Assembly (NCBI GenBank): GCA_963784645.1
Contig: CAWARY010000003.1
Location: 174,046 to 238,045, forward strand
DNA from: JBBRVW01 sp963784645
GTDB taxonomy: Bacteria; Actinomycetota; Actinomycetes; JACCUZ01
Direction: 5' to 3'
Length of the DNA stretch: 64,000 nucleotides
Shown one piece after another: positions 45,367-53,588 of the stretch. The notes under the pieces were generated by a model. That model saw nothing but the letters and a program-made list of their open reading frames with translations, made no database searches and was not told the origin of the DNA. The position numbers and the translations under genes are program-made. The first letter of the stretch is position 1. The number at the start of each line of letters is the position of its first letter.

Positions 45367-46196
45367 GCCGGGGCCTCGGTGACGTCGAGCACGAGGCGAT
45401 CGCCGTCGCGGACCAACCGCGGCAGCACCGGCCGCACCACCCGCGGGGCGGCCAGCACCTCGGCGACGGTCGCGTGCACGGCGATCTCGCGCAGCGACTC
45501 GATCGTCGGCGGCAGCATCGCGAGCTCACCGGCCTCGTGGGCGGCGACGGCCTCGCGCACCGGCAACCAGACCGTGGCGTCGGCCTCTCCGCTGACGTCG
45601 CGCGGTCGCTGCCCGGGCGGTACGGCCGCGACGAAGAACCGGGTGTCGAAGCGCTTCGGCTCGAACTCCGGCGTGATCCAGTGCGCCCAGGGGCGCAGGA
45701 GGTCGCTGCGCAGGACCAGGCCCCGACGGACCAGCACCTCCGTCATCGACGCCGAGCGGTCGAGCAGCGCGAGCCGGTCGGCCTCGAGGTCGGCTCCGGT
45801 GGTGTCCGCGACGACGCTGCGGGCGTCCGGCCCGGCGAGCAGCACGCCGGACTCCTCGAAGGTCTCCCGCACCGCGGCCCGCACGAGCGCGCGCGCCAGC
45901 GGCTCGTCGCAGCCCAGCCAGCCGGCCCACCGGCCGGGGCCTGGTCCGGACCAGGCGCCGGCCGGGTCACCGTCCCGCGGGTCCACCGACCCGCCCGGGA
46001 ACACGTGCATGCCGGCCGCGAACGCCATCGTCCCGGCCCGGCGCAGCAGGTACACGTCGGGTCCGTCCGAGGCGTCGCGCAGCAGCACCACCGTGGCGGC
46101 GTCACGGGTCGGGGCAACCGGAGCGGCGGCTCCTGCGTCCAGATGGGCACGGGCCCGCTCGCGCAACGAGGGTGGGACGTCCTGCACGTCGCGCAT
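45363..46196 (-). CDS. NUDIX hydrolase family protein
   Basis: A 277-residue protein. The Nudix motif is split: GGSVDPRDGD is separated by about 30 residues from RAAVRETFEESGVLL. A Leu/Arg-rich region with PWAHWITPEFEPKRFDTRFF follows, a pattern seen in the large actinobacterial/animal NUDT19-like group. The substrate is probably an acyl-CoA or nucleotide; not determinable here. ATG 46196. Confidence 0.82.
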   Translation of the reverse strand: MRDVQDVPPSLRERARAHLDAGAAAPVAPTRDAATVVLLRDASDGPDVYLLRRAGTMAFAAGMHVFPGGSVDPRDGDPAGAWSGPGPGRWAGWLGCDEPLARALVRAAVRETFEESGVLLAGPDARSVVADTTGADLEADRLALLDRSASMTEVLVRRGLVLRSDLLRPWAHWITPEFEPKRFDTRFFVAAVPPGQRPRDVSGEADATVWLPVREAVAAHEAGELAMLPPTIESLREIAVHATVAEVLAAPRVVRPVLPRLVRDGDRLVLDVTEAPA

Positions 46197-46376
46197 GCTA
46201 GGCGGCGCAGCGGTTGCGGACCGTGGGCGGTCGGCGACGAACGGGTTCCCGGACCGCACGTCGTCCCGGCCCGGACCGACCTGGCCCCTGTAACGTCTGG
46301 GCCCGGGACCGGCTGTCGTTGGCGCGGCCGGGCCCGGCCAACTGCTGCAAGTCCGCACGGATCCATGGGGGACCAC

Positions 46377-47075
46377 GTGGCGCGCGAGAGCATGACCGTG
46401 ACCGAGCTGGCCGACGCCGTGGGCATGACGCCGCGGAACATCCGGGCCTACCAGTCCCGCGGCCTGTTGGAGGGTCCGGAGATCCTCGGCCGCGTGGCGC
46501 ACTACTCCGGGGTGCACATGGCCCGGTTGCTGCTCATCGCTTCGTTGCAGCGGGAGGGCTTCACCCTCAACGCCATCAAGCGGCTGCTGGAGACCCCCAG
46601 CAGCTACTCCGCCATCGTCGCCGACCGACGCCGGCGGTTCCGCGAGGAGAGCACGGACATGCCGGCGACCGTGCCGGTGTCGGAGGAGCGGATCCGTCAG
46701 CTGTTCCCGTCGGCCCCGGACGACCTGCTGGAGACCGGGTTGGTCTGGCGCGACGCCGAGGGCACCCTCGTGTCCCCGACCACCGTCGTGGGGGTGGCCC
46801 GCACCCTGCTCTCGCTCGGCGTCCCGTCCGATCTCGTCGCCCGGCTGCAGCTGGACGCGGTGGCCTACGGGCGTGCGCTGGGCACCGCGTTCCGGGAGGT
46901 CGCCCGGAAGCGGCACTCCCGGGACGGCGACGACGTGGCCCGGGTGGCCGTCCAGCTCGCTGCGGTGGCCTTCGAGATCGCGTTCCTCGAGGCCGCGACG
47001 GACGGGGGCGGCGGGAACCGTCCGGTGCCGACCGCAGCCGCGGTGGACCGCCGGGACGGCAGCCACCCCGTCTGA
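46377..47075 (+). CDS. MerR-family transcriptional regulator
   Basis: A 232-residue regulator. The MerR winged helix is MTVTELADAVGMTPRNIRAYQSRGLL, then HYSGVHMARLLLIASLQREGFTLNAIKRLLE. The C-terminal effector region of about 150 residues has no Cys metal site, so metals are unlikely ligands. GTG 46377 has GGGGGA just upstream; ATG 46365 and ATG 46392 are also in frame. It is divergent from the NUDIX gene across 180 bp that should hold both promoters. Confidence 0.85.
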   Translation: MARESMTVTELADAVGMTPRNIRAYQSRGLLEGPEILGRVAHYSGVHMARLLLIASLQREGFTLNAIKRLLETPSSYSAIVADRRRRFREESTDMPATVPVSEERIRQLFPSAPDDLLETGLVWRDAEGTLVSPTTVVGVARTLLSLGVPSDLVARLQLDAVAYGRALGTAFREVARKRHSRDGDDVARVAVQLAAVAFEIAFLEAATDGGGGNRPVPTAAAVDRRDGSHPV

Positions 47076-47105
47076 CGCGACCTCCGATGACGGCGACCCT
47101 CAGCC

Positions 47106-47573
47106 TCAGGCCGGGTCGACCTCGACGACGATCTCGACCTCGACCGGGGCGTCGAGCGGCAGCACCGCGACGCCCACCGCGCTCCGGGCATGCACGCCCG
47201 CGTCGCCGAACACCTGGTTGAGCAGGTCGCTCGCCCCGTTGATGACGCCCGGCTGGCCGGTGAAGTCCGGCGCGCTCGCGACGAAGCCGACGACCTTGAC
47301 CACCCGGCGCACCTTGTCGAGATCGCCGACCACCGATCTCACCGCGGCCAGCGCGTTCAGCGCGCAGGTCTGCGCGTAGCCCTTCGCGGCCTCGGGGTCG
47401 ACCCCGGCGCCGACCTTGCCGGTGGCGACGAGCCTCCCGTCGACGTTCGGCAGCTGGCCGGACGTCCACACCAGGTCGCCGGTCCGCACGGCCGGGGTGT
47501 ACGACGCCACCGGTGCTGCCACGGCCGGCAGCGCCAGCCCGAGCTCCGCGAGGCGCTCCTCCGCCCTGCTCAT
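47106..47573 (-). CDS. RidA family protein (YjgF/Rid)
   Basis: A 155-residue protein with the Rid fold: VRTGDLVWTSGQLPNVDG, TCALNALAAVRSVVGDLD and VGVAVLPLDAPVEVEIVVEV. The catalytic Arg of true RidA (in the R-S/A-x-V motif) is present as HARSAVGVAVLP, so enamine/imine deamination is possible. It is homologous in place to Rv3678c. ATG 47573 overlaps the DUF4177 gene's TGA as ATGA. Confidence 0.87.
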   Translation of the reverse strand: MSRAEERLAELGLALPAVAAPVASYTPAVRTGDLVWTSGQLPNVDGRLVATGKVGAGVDPEAAKGYAQTCALNALAAVRSVVGDLDKVRRVVKVVGFVASAPDFTGQPGVINGASDLLNQVFGDAGVHARSAVGVAVLPLDAPVEVEIVVEVDPA

Positions 47574-47728
47574 GACTTCGCGCGCTTGAGGTAGGCGACG
47601 ACCTGGTCGCCGCCCCCCGGCCCGGGGACGACCTGCACGAGCTCCCAGCCGTCCTCTCCCCACGTGTCGAGGATCTGCTTGGTGGCGTGCACCAGCAGCG
47701 GCACGGTCGCGTACTCCCACTTCGTCAT
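47570..47728 (-). CDS. DUF4177 small protein (52 aa)
   Basis: ATG 47728 begins MTKWEYATVPLLVHATKQIL, and the protein continues DTWGEDGWELVQVVPGP...AYLKRAKS-stop. KWEY...LN.G..GWELV is the DUF4177 pattern. Codon usage is GC3-rich, and the stop overlaps the RidA start (ATGA), so it heads a two-gene operon. It matches the small Rv3678A in M. tuberculosis by position. Function unknown. Confidence 0.85.
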   Translation of the reverse strand: MTKWEYATVPLLVHATKQILDTWGEDGWELVQVVPGPGGGDQVVAYLKRAKS

Positions 47729-47820
47729 GGCACCGGACTCTAGCCACGGCCCGCGAGCCGCGGGCCGGCAGTCTCCCTGGCGTCCTTGACCCGGCCCGGC
47801 CCGCGTGCGACCGTCCGCGG

Positions 47821-48600
47821 GTGCCCGCCACCCCTGCCCCGTCCGACGTCCTGCGCACCGCCCTGGTCACCGGCGCGGGCCGCGGCATCGGCCGCGCCGT
47901 GGCGGTGCGGCTCGGGAAGCAGGGCTACCGCGTGGCGCTGGCCGCGCGCAGCGAGGACCAGCTGCGCGAGACCGCGGCACTGGTCGACGGCGAGACGCTG
48001 GTGCTGCCCGGCGACATGCTCGACCCGGCAGCCCCGGCCGCCGCCGTGTCCGCGGTCGAGCAGGCATGGGGCGGGCTGTCGGTGCTCGTGGCGAACGCCG
48101 GCGCCGGCTCGTCGGCTCCGATCGCGAGGGTTCCCGACGAGCTGTGGGCCCAGCAGCTCGAGCTCAACCTCACCGCGCCGTTCCGGGCGGTACGCCGATC
48201 GGTGCCCGGCATGGTCGACCGCGGCTGGGGCCGGCTGGTGGTGATCGCCTCGATGGCCGCCAAGCGCGGCGAGCCGTACCTCGCGGCGTACTGCGCGGCC
48301 AAGCACGGCGTCCTCGGCATGGTGCGCGCCACGGCGGCCGAGCTGGCGACCACCGGGGTCACGGCGAACGCCGTCTGCCCGGCGTACGTCGACACCGCCA
48401 TGACCGACGGCGCGGTCGGGATGATCCAGAGGTTCACCGGCCAGAGCGCCGTCGACGCCCGGCGGTTCCTGGAGCTGAAGCAGCCGATCGGGCGGCTCAT
48501 CACGGTCGACGAGGTCGCCGAGGCGGTGTGGTTCTGCGTCGCGAACGGCGGTGTCACCGGGCAGGGTCTGAACATCGACGGCGGCGCGGTGCAGGGCTAG
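47821..48600 (+). CDS. Short-chain dehydrogenase/reductase
   Basis: A 259-residue classical SDR. VTGAGRGIGRAVA binds NAD(P), VANAGAGS is the NNAG equivalent, and the catalytic set is Ser in VVIASMAA with Y-C-A-A-K in YLAAYCAAKHGVLG. RCT-like charge in ARSEDQ after beta-2 favours NADP(H). The substrate is unknown. GTG 47821 starts with no obvious Shine-Dalgarno; the esterase gene follows after 8 bp. Confidence 0.88.
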   Translation: MPATPAPSDVLRTALVTGAGRGIGRAVAVRLGKQGYRVALAARSEDQLRETAALVDGETLVLPGDMLDPAAPAAAVSAVEQAWGGLSVLVANAGAGSSAPIARVPDELWAQQLELNLTAPFRAVRRSVPGMVDRGWGRLVVIASMAAKRGEPYLAAYCAAKHGVLGMVRATAAELATTGVTANAVCPAYVDTAMTDGAVGMIQRFTGQSAVDARRFLELKQPIGRLITVDEVAEAVWFCVANGGVTGQGLNIDGGAVQG

Positions 48601-48608
48601 GCCACCGC

Positions 48609-49424
48609 ATGACCGACGGGGACGTCCTCGACCGGCCCGCTCCCCCGCCCGACCTGTCGCTGACGTACGGCCCGCTTCCCGAGCACGTGGTGGACGTCCG
48701 GCTGCCGAGCCTGTCCGAGCCGGCGCCGCTGGTCGTCGTCGTGCACGGCGGGTTCTGGAAGAAGGCGTACGACCGGGCGCACGCCGGCCCGCAGTCGGTG
48801 GCGCTGGCGGGCGCCGGGTACGTCGTCGCCACCGTGGAGTACCGCCGGGTCGGGCTGCTCGGCAGCGGCTGGCCCGCGACCTTCGACGACGTCGCGTCGA
48901 TGGCCGACACCGTGGTCGACCTGGTGTCGGCCGCGGTTCCGGGCCGGGTCGACCCGGCCCGGGTGTGCTTCGTCGGGCACTCGGCCGGCGGCCACCTGGT
49001 CGCCTGGCTCGCAGCACGGCACCGGTTGCCCTCCCACTCGCCGTGGCACACCGAGACGCCGCTCGCGGCGGCGGTGGTGCCGCTCGCCGGTGTCCTGGAC
49101 CTCACGGTGGCCGACCGGCTCGGGCTCGGTGGCAACGCCGCGCGCAGCCTGCTCGGCGGACCGCCGCAACGACACCCTGAGCGGTGGGCGGCCGCCGACC
49201 CGGCGCAGCTGCTGCCGACCGGCGTCCGCACCGTCCTGCTGCACGGCACGGCCGACCGGGCGGTGCCGGTCGAGGTCGCGACGTCGTTCGCCGACGCGGC
49301 GCGGGCGGCCGGCGACGTCGCCGTCCTGCACGAGCTGCCCGGCGTCGGTCACTACGCCCTCATCGACCCGCTCGCGCCCGCGTGGCCGCACGTGCTCGCC
49401 GCCGTCTCGGAGGCCCTCGCGTGA
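48609..49424 (+). CDS. Alpha/beta-hydrolase, esterase/formamidase-like
   Basis: A 271-residue protein. VVVVHGGFWKKAYDR is the HGG oxyanion motif of the esterase_lipase/kynurenine-formamidase type, VGHSAGGHLVAWLAA holds the Ser nucleophile, HGTADRAVPV the Asp and GVGHYALID the His. All catalytic residues are present. It lies 8 bp downstream of the SDR gene and is probably co-expressed. If it is a kynurenine formamidase, tryptophan catabolism genes would be expected nearby, and none are in view. Confidence 0.82.
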   Translation: MTDGDVLDRPAPPPDLSLTYGPLPEHVVDVRLPSLSEPAPLVVVVHGGFWKKAYDRAHAGPQSVALAGAGYVVATVEYRRVGLLGSGWPATFDDVASMADTVVDLVSAAVPGRVDPARVCFVGHSAGGHLVAWLAARHRLPSHSPWHTETPLAAAVVPLAGVLDLTVADRLGLGGNAARSLLGGPPQRHPERWAAADPAQLLPTGVRTVLLHGTADRAVPVEVATSFADAARAAGDVAVLHELPGVGHYALIDPLAPAWPHVLAAVSEALA

Positions 49425-49447
49425 GGGCGGCGATCCTGGGCGTCCCC

Positions 49448-49536
49448 GAGTTGATCACGGGACCGTGATCACTTCGGCCTGACAGTGGCATGCACGCCTC
49501 TGGTGACCCGAGTTGACCACGGGACCGTGATCAACT
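49448..49536. repeat. Two near-identical palindromes with TTGATCACG core
   Basis: GAGTTGATCACGG-GA-CCGTGATCAC (49448-49472) and GAGTTGACCACGG-GA-CCGTGATCAACTC (49510-49536) are each self-complementary and stand 62 bp apart. Together they can also pair with each other. They lie after the esterase gene and before the GNAT gene and resemble the element at 5333-5418. Confidence 0.75.
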
Positions 49537-49627
49537 CCGGTCAGGGCAGGGAAGGCCGGCGGCCCGGCGGCCGGCGCCCGGCGCGGCAGGTCTTCCCGTC
49601 CGGGCCCACGGTGAGGATCATGACGCG

Positions 49628-50209
49628 ATGGCCGCCGACAGCCCCGCGTACAGCACCCGCCCGCTCGCCGAGGACACCTGGGACGACTTCGCCCGGCTGG
49701 TCGAGGCCAACAACGGCGTCTGGGGTGGCTGCTGGTGCATGGGATTCCACAGCGACGGGCTGACGCGCAACCCAGCGGAGAACAGAGCGGCGAAGCAGGC
49801 GCACGTGCGCGCCGGGTCGGTGCACCAGATCCTGGTCTACGACGAGGACGAGGCCATCGGCTGGTGCCAGTACGGCTCGCCGGCAGAAGTGGCGACCATC
49901 AAGAACCCGGCCGCGTACGACAAGGAGCTCGGGGAGCTGCCGGACTGGCGGATCGGCTGCATCTTCACCGGCAAGGGTCATCGAGGCAACGGTGTCGCCC
50001 GGGCCGCCGTCTCGGGTGCACTGGATGCCATCCGCGCCGCCGGCGGTGGTCTCGTCGAGGCCTACCCGGAGCAGGTCGAGGGCCGTCCTCCGCAGCGGGG
50101 TGCGTACTTCCACACCGGGCCCGAGACCCTCTACGAGGAGTTCGGCTTCACCCGCGACCGGCGGATCGCCAAGTGGCGCTGGGTCATGCGTCTGACGCTC
50201 GACGCCTGA
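49628..50209 (+). CDS. GNAT-fold N-acetyltransferase (Cys-rich N-terminus)
   Basis: A 193-residue protein. GVWGGCWCMGFH near residues 30-42 and AIGWCQYGSP form the front half of a GNAT domain. CIFTGKGHRGNGVARAAVSGAL contains the acetyl-CoA-binding R/Q-x-x-G-x-G/A-type motif, and YEEFGFTRDRR is the end strand. Family members with the GGCWCM motif are widespread in actinobacteria and unassigned. ATG 49628. The two Cys in CWC may bind metal. Confidence 0.8.
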   Translation: MAADSPAYSTRPLAEDTWDDFARLVEANNGVWGGCWCMGFHSDGLTRNPAENRAAKQAHVRAGSVHQILVYDEDEAIGWCQYGSPAEVATIKNPAAYDKELGELPDWRIGCIFTGKGHRGNGVARAAVSGALDAIRAAGGGLVEAYPEQVEGRPPQRGAYFHTGPETLYEEFGFTRDRRIAKWRWVMRLTLDA

Positions 50210-50228
50210 GGCTCTGCGCGCCCGCGGG

Positions 50229-50723
50229 TCAGGGTGCGGGGCGCTCGAGGGTCCAGTGGCCCTCGGCCTCGCCGGTGAGCGTGAAGCCGATCCGGGCGAG
50301 CAGCCGGCGGGACGCCTCGTTGCCCACCTCGACCCGGGCGACCACGACCCGGACGCCGGGGAGCGTGACCAGCCAGTCGACGAAGGTGCCCACCGCCTCG
50401 GTGCCGTAGCCGCGGCCGCGGGACGGAGCGGCGAGGCCGTAGCCGATCTCCACCCGGCCCTGGTCGTCCGGCGGGCCGAACGTGCCGAGGTCGCCGATCA
50501 CCCGGCCGCCCGCGGGATCGTCGCCGCGGACGACGAACCAGCCGCCGTCGTCCGGGCCGCCGTGCTCGACGAACATCCGCAGCGCGTCGAACGTGTCCGC
50601 GTGCGGGTAGCCCTCGGCGAGGGCGAAGCCCGGGTCCTCCCCGGCGAGCAGCGCGCGGCCGGCGTCCAGCGTCTGCGGGACCAGCGTCAACCGGGCGCAC
50701 TCGAGGCGTGGGCGGGCGGTCAC
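50229..50723 (-). CDS. GNAT N-acetyltransferase (RimJ/RimL-like)
   Basis: A 164-residue protein. It opens TARPRLECARLTL, as in the Acetyltransf_3 group, with GYGLAAPSRGRGYGTEAV as the acetyl-CoA loop and EVGNEASRRLLARIGFTL as the C-terminal signature. It probably acetylates a small molecule or a protein N-terminus. GTG 50723 is preceded by TAGCCT eight bases upstream, suggesting leaderless mRNA; the divergent Get3-like gene starts only 35 bp away. Confidence 0.85.
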   Translation of the reverse strand: MTARPRLECARLTLVPQTLDAGRALLAGEDPGFALAEGYPHADTFDALRMFVEHGGPDDGGWFVVRGDDPAGGRVIGDLGTFGPPDDQGRVEIGYGLAAPSRGRGYGTEAVGTFVDWLVTLPGVRVVVARVEVGNEASRRLLARIGFTLTGEAEGHWTLERPAP

Positions 50724-50731
50724 GAGGCGGC

Positions 50732-50750
50732 AGGCTACGGCAGTTAGGGT
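50732..50750. promoter_or_regulatory. Back-to-back leaderless -10 boxes (GNAT minus, Get3-like plus)
   Basis: The minus strand has TAGCCT at 50732-50737, eight bases before GTG 50723. The plus strand has TAGGGT at 50745-50750, seven bases before ATG 50758. Both match TANNNT at leaderless spacing, so the two -10 regions are only 7 bp apart. Confidence 0.5.
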
Positions 50751-50757
50751 TCGGCGC

Positions 50758-51768
50758 ATGGCCGGCGACACCCCTCGGGGCGACTCCGACTGGGAGGGGG
50801 TCCGCCTCCACGTCGTGACCGGCAAGGGCGGCACCGGCAAGACGACCGTCGCGGCGGCCCTCGCGCTCGCACTGGCCCGCGACGGGCGGCGCACGCTGCT
50901 CGTCGAGGTGGAGGACCGGCAGGGCATCGCCCAGCTCTTCGACGTCCCCCCACTGCCGTACGCCGAGCGGCGGGTCGCCGTGGGCCCCGGCGGCGGCGAC
51001 GTCCTGGCGCTCGCGGTCGACCCCGAGGAGGCACTGCTGGAGTACCTCGAGATGTTCTACCATCTCGGCCGCGCCGGGCGCGGGCTGCGCAAGATCGGCG
51101 CCATCGACTTCGCCACCACGATCGCGCCCGGGATGCGCGACGTGCTGCTCACCGGCAAGGTCTACGAGGCCGTCCGGCGCCGGCGGGCCGGACGCGGCAG
51201 CGACTCCGTCTACGACGCGGTCGTGCTGGACGCCCCACCGACCGGGCGGATCACCCGCTTCCTCGGGGTCAATGCCGAGGTCGCCGGGCTGGCCAAGGTC
51301 GGCCCGATCCGCGGCCAGGCCGACTCGATCATGGCCCTGCTCACCTCGCCACAGACCGCGGTGCACCTGGTGACCCTGCTCGAGGAGATGCCGGTGCAGG
51401 AGACCACCGACGCCGCGGCGGAGCTCGCCGCCGCCGGCCTCCCGGTGGGCGGCATCGTCGTCAACGCGGTGCGGGCGCCGCTGCTCAAGGTCGCGGACCT
51501 GACCGCGGCCAGCAGGGGCCTGCTGCCGCGGACCGAGGTGACGACGGGCCTGGCGGCGGCCGGTCTCACCGTCCGCGACCCCGGCGTCGACGCGCTGCTC
51601 GTCGAGGCGGCCGAGCACGCTGAGCGGGTGGCGCTGGAGAAGACCCAGCGGCGCACCCTGAAGACGCTGGGCCGGCCGACGTACGAGCTGCCGCTGCTCG
51701 CCGAGGGCGTCGACCTCGGCGGCCTCTACGCGCTGGCCGAGCAGCTGTGCCGCCAGGGGATGGCGTGA
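50758..51768 (+). CDS. Get3/ArsA-like ATPase, first subunit (Rv3679-like)
   Basis: 336 aa. The deviant P-loop VVTGKGGTGKTTVAAALA, the switch I-like DRQGIAQLFD and VLDAPPTGRITRFL (switch II D-x-P-P-T-G-R) are clear. This is the subunit type of the paired Get3-like ATPase of mycobacteria (Rv3679-Rv3680), which forms a complex and has been linked to handling of small molecules and envelope stress. The stop overlaps the second gene (GTGATG), so 1:1 synthesis is likely. It starts leaderless at ATG 50758. Confidence 0.9.
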   Translation: MAGDTPRGDSDWEGVRLHVVTGKGGTGKTTVAAALALALARDGRRTLLVEVEDRQGIAQLFDVPPLPYAERRVAVGPGGGDVLALAVDPEEALLEYLEMFYHLGRAGRGLRKIGAIDFATTIAPGMRDVLLTGKVYEAVRRRRAGRGSDSVYDAVVLDAPPTGRITRFLGVNAEVAGLAKVGPIRGQADSIMALLTSPQTAVHLVTLLEEMPVQETTDAAAELAAAGLPVGGIVVNAVRAPLLKVADLTAASRGLLPRTEVTTGLAAAGLTVRDPGVDALLVEAAEHAERVALEKTQRRTLKTLGRPTYELPLLAEGVDLGGLYALAEQLCRQGMA

Positions 51769-52907
51769 TGGCTCCTTCCCCCGGACCGGCGCTCGACCTC
51801 GACACCGTCATCGGCGACCCGCTCACGCGCATCATCGTGTGCTGCGGTTCCGGCGGGGTCGGCAAGACCACGACCGCCGCCGCTCTCGCCGTGCGCGCCG
51901 CCGAGCAGGGCCGCACGGTCGTGGTCCTCACGATCGACCCGGCCCGCCGGCTGGCGCAGTCCATGGGGCTGACGTCGCTGGACAACACCCCTCGCCGGGT
52001 CAAGGGGATCGACGAGTCGGGCGGGGGCTCGCTCGACGCGATGATGCTCGACATGAAGCGGACGTTCGACGAGGTGGTGCTCGCGCACTCGACCCCGGAG
52101 CGGGCAGAGGCCATCCTCGCCAACCCCTTCTACCAGTCGCTGTCGTCCAGCTTCTCCGGCACGCAGGAGTACATGGCGATGGAGAAGCTCGGACAGCTGC
52201 GGGCCGAGGAGCGGTGGGACCTCGTCGTGGTCGACACCCCGCCGAGCCGGTCTGCGCTGGACTTCCTCGATGCCCCGAAGCGCCTCGGGTCGTTCCTCGA
52301 CGGCCGCTTCATCCGGATCCTCATGGGACCGGCCCGCAGCGGGAGCCGGGCCTACCTCAAGGTGCTCGGCGCCGGCGTCGGCGCGGTCACCGGTGCGCTC
52401 ACCCGGGTCCTCGGCGCGCAGGTGCTCAAGGACGTCCAGACGTTCGTGGCGGCTCTGGACACGATGTTCGGCGGCTTCCGGGAGCGGGCCGACACGACGT
52501 ACCGGCTGCTCAAGACGTCCGGCACGGCGTTCGTCGTGGTGGCCGCCCCGGAGCGCGACGCGCTGCGCGAAGCCTCGTACTTCGTCGAGCGGCTCGGCGC
52601 GGAGGAGATGCCGCTCGCCGGACTGGTCCTCAACCGCGTGCACACGACCGGCGCGCAAGGGCTCTCGGCAGCCAAGGCGACCGCCGGCGCCGAAACCCTC
52701 GTCGAGGCGGGTGACCACCCGCTGGTCACCGGCATCCTGCGGCTGCACGCGGAGCGGATGCGGATCATCGAGCGCGAACAGTCGCTGCGCGGCCGCTTCA
52801 CGGCAGCCCACCCGCGCGTCCCGGTGGTCGACGTGCCGGCCCAGCCGGGCGACGTGCACGACCTGGCCGGCCTGCGCGAGGTCGGCACGGCGCTCGCCGG
52901 CGGCTGA
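51768..52907 (+). CDS. Get3/ArsA-like ATPase, second subunit (Rv3680-like)
   Basis: 379 aa. P-loop VCCGSGGVGKTTTAAALA, LTIDPARRLAQSMGL (A-type loop), VVVDTPPSRSALDFLDAP (switch II) and LVLNRVHTTGA near the nucleotide base. No tail-anchor-binding Met-rich groove can be recognised by eye. ATG 51768 shares a base with the upstream TGA; GTG 51765 is an alternative. The downstream WhiB gene is convergent. Confidence 0.9.
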   Translation: MAPSPGPALDLDTVIGDPLTRIIVCCGSGGVGKTTTAAALAVRAAEQGRTVVVLTIDPARRLAQSMGLTSLDNTPRRVKGIDESGGGSLDAMMLDMKRTFDEVVLAHSTPERAEAILANPFYQSLSSSFSGTQEYMAMEKLGQLRAEERWDLVVVDTPPSRSALDFLDAPKRLGSFLDGRFIRILMGPARSGSRAYLKVLGAGVGAVTGALTRVLGAQVLKDVQTFVAALDTMFGGFRERADTTYRLLKTSGTAFVVVAAPERDALREASYFVERLGAEEMPLAGLVLNRVHTTGAQGLSAAKATAGAETLVEAGDHPLVTGILRLHAERMRIIEREQSLRGRFTAAHPRVPVVDVPAQPGDVHDLAGLREVGTALAGG

Positions 52908-53025
52908 CTGCGCCCGGAGCCCAAGATCCTTTGCGCGCGGACACACCAGATGGTCGGCGTGTCCGGTGTGTCGGCGCACAAACGATCATCGGGGCGGGAT
53001 GATCACCCACCGGTGGACGCAGAAC

Positions 53026-53054
53026 GGGGCGGTCCTCCCCTCCAGGACCGCCCC
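53026..53054 (-). terminator. Terminator hairpin downstream of the WhiB gene
   Basis: GGGGCGGTCCT (53026-53036) and AGGACCGCCCC (53044-53054) form a perfect 11-bp stem with a 7-nt loop. It lies 42 bp after the WhiB stop in minus orientation and about 120 bp after the Get3-like gene in plus orientation, so it may serve both. Confidence 0.65.
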
Positions 53055-53095
53055 GCACTCGCCCCCTCGGTGAGGGACCCCGTGACGCCCGGTGG

Positions 53096-53416
53096 CTACA
53101 TCGCCACCGGAAGCGTGACCGGCGCGATGCCGAGGCTGCGCTCGTACTCGCCACGGGCCGTCTCGAGCAGGGCCCGCCAGTCCGTGACGTTCGGTCGGCG
53201 ACGCAGCAGCGCCCGGCGCTCACGCTCGGTCATCCCGCCCCAGACCCCGAACTCGACCCGGTTGTCCAGCGCGTCCGACAGGCACTCGGTGCGCACCGGG
53301 CAGCCCATGCAGACGGCCTTGGCCCGGTTCTGCGCCGCCCCCTGGACGAACAGGCTGTCGGGGTCGGTGGTGCGGCACGCCCCGCGGGACGCCCAATCCT
53401 CTGCCCACGTCGTCAT
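53096..53416 (-). CDS. WhiB-family iron-sulfur regulator (WhiB4/WblA position)
   Basis: A 106-residue Wbl protein. The four cluster ligands are C14, C36, C39 and C45 (C-x21-C-x2-C-x5-C), with the FGVWGGMTERER turn at 56-67 and a basic C-terminal segment RALLRRRP. It is expected to bind a [4Fe-4S] cluster and the primary sigma factor. Its location, between the Get3-like pair and a bifunctional PBP, is that of whiB4 (Rv3681c) and wblA. WhiB4 controls the oxidative-stress response in mycobacteria and WblA controls differentiation in Streptomyces. Confidence 0.92.
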   Translation of the reverse strand: MTTWAEDWASRGACRTTDPDSLFVQGAAQNRAKAVCMGCPVRTECLSDALDNRVEFGVWGGMTERERRALLRRRPNVTDWRALLETARGEYERSLGIAPVTLPVAM

Positions 53417-53482
53417 TCCGGACCGCCTCTGTGCTCGTGGTGCGATGGTGCTCGTCCGTGCTGTGCACGATCTTGTGACTGA

Positions 53483-53510
53483 ACGGTACGGAAGGGGACA
53501 CGGCGGTCAA
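53483..53510 (-). promoter_or_regulatory. Promoter of the WhiB gene
   Basis: On the minus strand, TTGACC (53505-53510) and TACCGT (53483-53488) are separated by 16 bp, close to the sigma-70 consensus. The start would fall near 53476, giving a 5' UTR of about 60 nt. Confidence 0.55.
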
Positions 53511-53576
53511 CAGGACCGTTCGGTCCAAAGTCACCTAGTCAGTACGGACTAGAGGGGCCGCCCGAGCCGGGGCACG

Positions 53577-53588
53577 TACCCTGTCCCG
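53577..53588 (+). promoter_or_regulatory. Leaderless -10 box of the PBP gene
   Basis: TACCCT (53577-53582) lies six bases before ATG 53589, and no Shine-Dalgarno sequence is visible. Confidence 0.4.
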
